Shown here one piece after another: positions 4,503 through 6,893 of a stretch of DNA of 6,893 nucleotides (the first letter of the stretch is position 1; every line of letters starts with the position of its first letter). The notes below the pieces were generated by a model. It was not told the origin of the DNA. It did not search any database and saw only the letters and a list, made by a program, of their open reading frames with translations. The translations under genes and the position numbers were made by a program. Where the stretch lies: assembly GCA_016282055.1 (NCBI GenBank), contig JAEEJT010000039.1, positions 1 to 6,893 of the forward strand, given 5' to 3'. Origin of the DNA: Bacilli bacterium (GTDB lineage: Bacteria > Bacillota_I > Bacilli_A > ML615J-28 > CAG-698).

Positions 4503-6698
4503 ATGAGAGTTGCTTTAGCTGGAAATCCAAATTGTGGTAAAACAACATTATTCAATGCTTTAACTGGTTCAACTGCACATGTTGGTAATTGGCCTGGTGT
4601 TACTGTTGATAAAAGAGAGGGTACTTATAAAAAGGGTGGTAAGAAAATAGAGATTGTTGACTTACCGGGTATATATTCTTTAAGTCCATATACACCTGAA
4701 GAAGTTGTATCAAGAAATTATATTATTAATGAAAGACCTGATTGTATTATTAATATTATTGATGCAACAAATCTTGAAAGAAATTTATATTTAACATCAC
4801 AAATATTAGAAATTAATGTTCCTGTTGTTATTGCTTTAAATATGATGGATCTTGTTAATAAAGCAGGTAATGTAATTGATGTTATTGAGTTAGAGAAAAA
4901 GTTAGGTGTTAAAGTTATTGAAATTAGTGCTTTAAGAAAAGAACATCTTGATGTATTAATGGATGTTGTTGATAAAGAATCTAAGTGCACTAGAGTAGGA
5001 AAATCTACTTTATTGAATAGTGAATTAGATTCTATTATTAAAAATGTTAAGAATGAACTTGATAATAATCATGTTAATGATAGTTTATTCTATGCTATTA
5101 AATTAATTGAAAATGATGAAATTGTTAGTGAAAATTTAAATTCTTATAATTCTTTTGTTAGTAACGAAAAGAAAAAGTTTGGTAAAGATTATGATTTTGA
5201 AGAGATGGTTGCTAATTTAAGATATAAATATATTACTGATAATTTTGGTTCTACTGTATCTTATAGTAATAAAAACAATTTAGTAATGTCTAAGTCTGAT
5301 AAAATAGATAAAGTATTAACTCATAAGATTTGGGGTATTCCTATTTTCTTATGTATAATGTTTATTGTATTTCATTTTGTATTTAGTTCAGATTTATTGT
5401 TTTTAAATAAATTATTTGGATTAGAGTTTACTGGCAAAGGTATTATTAATTTCTTTACTGGTATGGGATATGAAGGATTAATTGAAGGAGGTGAAACTAG
5501 TCTTGCTGGTATTCCATCTCCTGGTGTATTTTTACAAAGTTGGATGGGATTTTTAACAGGATCAGTTGTTGATTTCTTTAGATCAATTCTTCCTGAAGGG
5601 GAATGGTATACTGGTTTAATTTGTGATGGTTTACTTACTGGAATTGATTCTATCTTTAGTTTTATTCCTCAAGTAATGTTGTTGTTCTTATGTATTTCTA
5701 TTCTAGAAGATAGTGGATATATGGCTCGTGTTGCTTTCATTATGGATAGAGCTTTCAGAAAGTTTGGTTTATCAGGTAAAGCATTTATTCCATTATTAAT
5801 GGGATTTGGATGTAGTGTACCTGCAATGATGGCAACAAAGACACTTGAAGATGAAAGAGAGCGAGATGTTACTATTAGACTTTCTCCATTCTTTAGTTGT
5901 GGTGCTAAAGCTCCAGTATGGGCATTTTTAGCAACAGTTGTTGCTGGAAGATTCCTAGGGGATGTTTTTGTATTTAGTATTTATTTAGTTGGAATTATTG
6001 TTGCAATAGTTGCTGCTATTATTATGAAATTATTTGATAAAAAATATGAAGTATCACCATTTATTATGGAACTTCCTAATTATCATAGACCACAATTTGG
6101 TAATTTAATGGCTCACTTATGGGAAAAGTTTAAACATTTCTTATTTAAAGCTTCAACTATAATTACAGCATCAATTATTGTAATTTGGTTTACATCAAGC
6201 TTTGGATGGGCATTCTGGAATGGAATGGTTGATGAAATTGATGATAGTATACTTGCTTCATTAGGAAAAGTATTATCTTATGTTTTCTATCCATTAGGAT
6301 GGGCACAAGGCAGTGATGGTTGGAAATATATAGCTAGTGCTATTACTGGTTTAATTGCAAAAGAAGATGTTTTAACAACTATGGCTAATCTTGGATTAAA
6401 TGAAGATACTATTGCTTTATCTGATGCTGCTATATATTCTTTTGCTGTATATAACTTATTTACATTACCTTGTATGGCTGCTGTTGCTACTGCAAAGAGT
6501 GAAAGTAGTAAAAAAGGATTTAGAGTTACTATGGCTTGGTGGTTATTATCAAGTTATGTATTATCATTTGTCTTCTATTGGGTTGGAATGCTTTTAGGAT
6601 TTAATATTTTCCTAGGATTACTTGTTGTATTATTAATTGTTGGATTAATTATTTTATGTGGATATATTGTAAGTAAAAAGAGAGTTAAAGCTCTATAA
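4503..6698 (+). CDS. feoB: FeoB ferrous iron transporter (GTPase/membrane permease)
   Basis: A 731-residue inner-membrane Fe(II) transporter of normal family length. The N-terminal G domain (1-170) has G1 GNPNCGKT at 7-14, G2 around GNWPGVTVD at 28-36, G3 DLPG at 53-56, G4 NMMD at 113-116 and G5 SAL at 142-144. A helical GDI-like linker covers about 170-270. The membrane part starts near HKIWGIPIFL and contains the two FeoB gate motifs: GFGCSVPA with C437 and PFFSCGAKAPVW with C466. Further hydrophobic segments run to a short basic tail (SKKRVKAL). GTP binding and hydrolysis by the G domain control Fe(II) passage. The gene starts 3 bases after the second feoA, with GGAGG at 4488-4492 (10-nt spacing). 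It is the third gene of the operon driven from 3899-3927. No frameshift or missing key residue is seen. Confidence 0.97.
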   Translation: MRVALAGNPNCGKTTLFNALTGSTAHVGNWPGVTVDKREGTYKKGGKKIEIVDLPGIYSLSPYTPEEVVSRNYIINERPDCIINIIDATNLERNLYLTSQILEINVPVVIALNMMDLVNKAGNVIDVIELEKKLGVKVIEISALRKEHLDVLMDVVDKESKCTRVGKSTLLNSELDSIIKNVKNELDNNHVNDSLFYAIKLIENDEIVSENLNSYNSFVSNEKKKFGKDYDFEEMVANLRYKYITDNFGSTVSYSNKNNLVMSKSDKIDKVLTHKIWGIPIFLCIMFIVFHFVFSSDLLFLNKLFGLEFTGKGIINFFTGMGYEGLIEGGETSLAGIPSPGVFLQSWMGFLTGSVVDFFRSILPEGEWYTGLICDGLLTGIDSIFSFIPQVMLLFLCISILEDSGYMARVAFIMDRAFRKFGLSGKAFIPLLMGFGCSVPAMMATKTLEDERERDVTIRLSPFFSCGAKAPVWAFLATVVAGRFLGDVFVFSIYLVGIIVAIVAAIIMKLFDKKYEVSPFIMELPNYHRPQFGNLMAHLWEKFKHFLFKASTIITASIIVIWFTSSFGWAFWNGMVDEIDDSILASLGKVLSYVFYPLGWAQGSDGWKYIASAITGLIAKEDVLTTMANLGLNEDTIALSDAAIYSFAVYNLFTLPCMAAVATAKSESSKKGFRVTMAWWLLSSYVLSFVFYWVGMLLGFNIFLGLLVVLLIVGLIILCGYIVSKKRVKAL

Positions 6699-6711
6699 AA
6701 GGAGACTTATT

Positions 6712-6893
6712 ATGAAGTGGTTTGAATATTTAATTGCAATCGTTGCTGTGTTTTTAGTTTTCTTACCATTTATAATTAAATTCGTAAGAAAGAAAAAAGG
6801 TAAAAGTACTTGTAGCTGTGGATGCAGTGATTGTAGTTTTAAAAATATGTGTCATAAAAATAAATTAAAAATGAAATTAAATAAAAATCTTGG
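6712..6893 (+). CDS. FeoB-associated Cys-rich membrane protein, 3' end beyond window
   Basis: An open frame from ATG 6712 to the window edge, 60 codons without a stop. It begins MKWFEYLIAIVAVFLVFLPF, a single N-terminal membrane helix (about residues 4-24), followed by a basic stretch KFVRKKKGK. A Cys cluster follows, CSCGCSDCSFKNMC, with C34, C36, C38, C41 and C47. This matches the small FeoB-associated Cys-rich membrane protein family (a short helix then C-x-C-x-C-x-x-C), encoded directly after feoB in many Firmicutes. Its biochemical role is not settled; Fe(II) handling next to FeoB is the usual guess. AAGGAG at 6699-6704 with 7-nt spacing supports the start, and the gene lies 13 bases after feoB. 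The Lys-rich tail after residue 48 continues past the edge. Confidence 0.85.
   Translation, partial: MKWFEYLIAIVAVFLVFLPFIIKFVRKKKGKSTCSCGCSDCSFKNMCHKNKLKMKLNKNL

Noticed and set aside
4718..4990. Minus-strand open frame of 90 codons
   Set aside because: It lies opposite the G4 and G5 motifs of FeoB and has no independent signals.
6400..6597. Plus-strand open frame of 65 codons, Leu-rich
   Set aside because: It is an out-of-frame shadow of FeoB membrane helices and has no support of its own.
1..6893. CRISPR arrays, tRNA/rRNA genes, insertion sequences, phage or defence genes
   Set aside because: I found no regularly spaced repeats, tRNA-like cloverleaf, transposase-like frame or recognisable defence protein on either strand.

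Overview
The window is strongly AT-rich. Codon use favours A/T at third positions, Shine-Dalgarno sites are A-rich, and the promoters are sigma-70/sigma-A like. This points to a low-GC Firmicute or Mollicutes-like member of the Bacilli or Clostridia, probably a host- or gut-associated lineage. That placement is inference from composition and gene types; there is no marker gene to confirm it.

Left part (1-3460): the window opens in the last 39 codons of a protein that looks like the C-terminus of a GGDEF (diguanylate cyclase) domain. An intrinsic terminator follows, with the stop codon in its loop. A new promoter then drives one long reading frame, 182-3412, broken by a single in-frame TGA at 641-643. 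The N-terminal piece (182-643) carries a lipoprotein signal and a Big2-like Ig domain. The C-terminal piece (659-3412) carries more Big2-like domains, an InlB-type repeat and a zinc-dependent N-acetylmuramoyl-L-alanine amidase domain of the T7-lysozyme type. Read together they form one surface-anchored peptidoglycan amidase of 1076 codons. Apart, the catalytic piece has no export signal and no good ribosome binding site.

Right part (3454-6893): this is a ferrous iron uptake locus. A short DtxR/MntR-family metalloregulator lies on the minus strand. Divergent from it are two tandem feoA genes, feoB, and the start of a small Cys-rich FeoB-associated membrane protein that runs off the window. The feo promoter is a perfect TTGACA-17-TATAAT. 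It is followed by three GTTAG/CTAAC inverted repeats, one over the expected transcription start and two in the 5' leader. Their core resembles the DtxR box, so the divergent regulator very probably represses the feo operon when iron is sufficient.

The two halves are separated by a bidirectional terminator between convergent genes, and nothing links them functionally. The points most worth a second look are the in-frame TGA in the amidase gene and the triple operator/leader structure in front of feoA.
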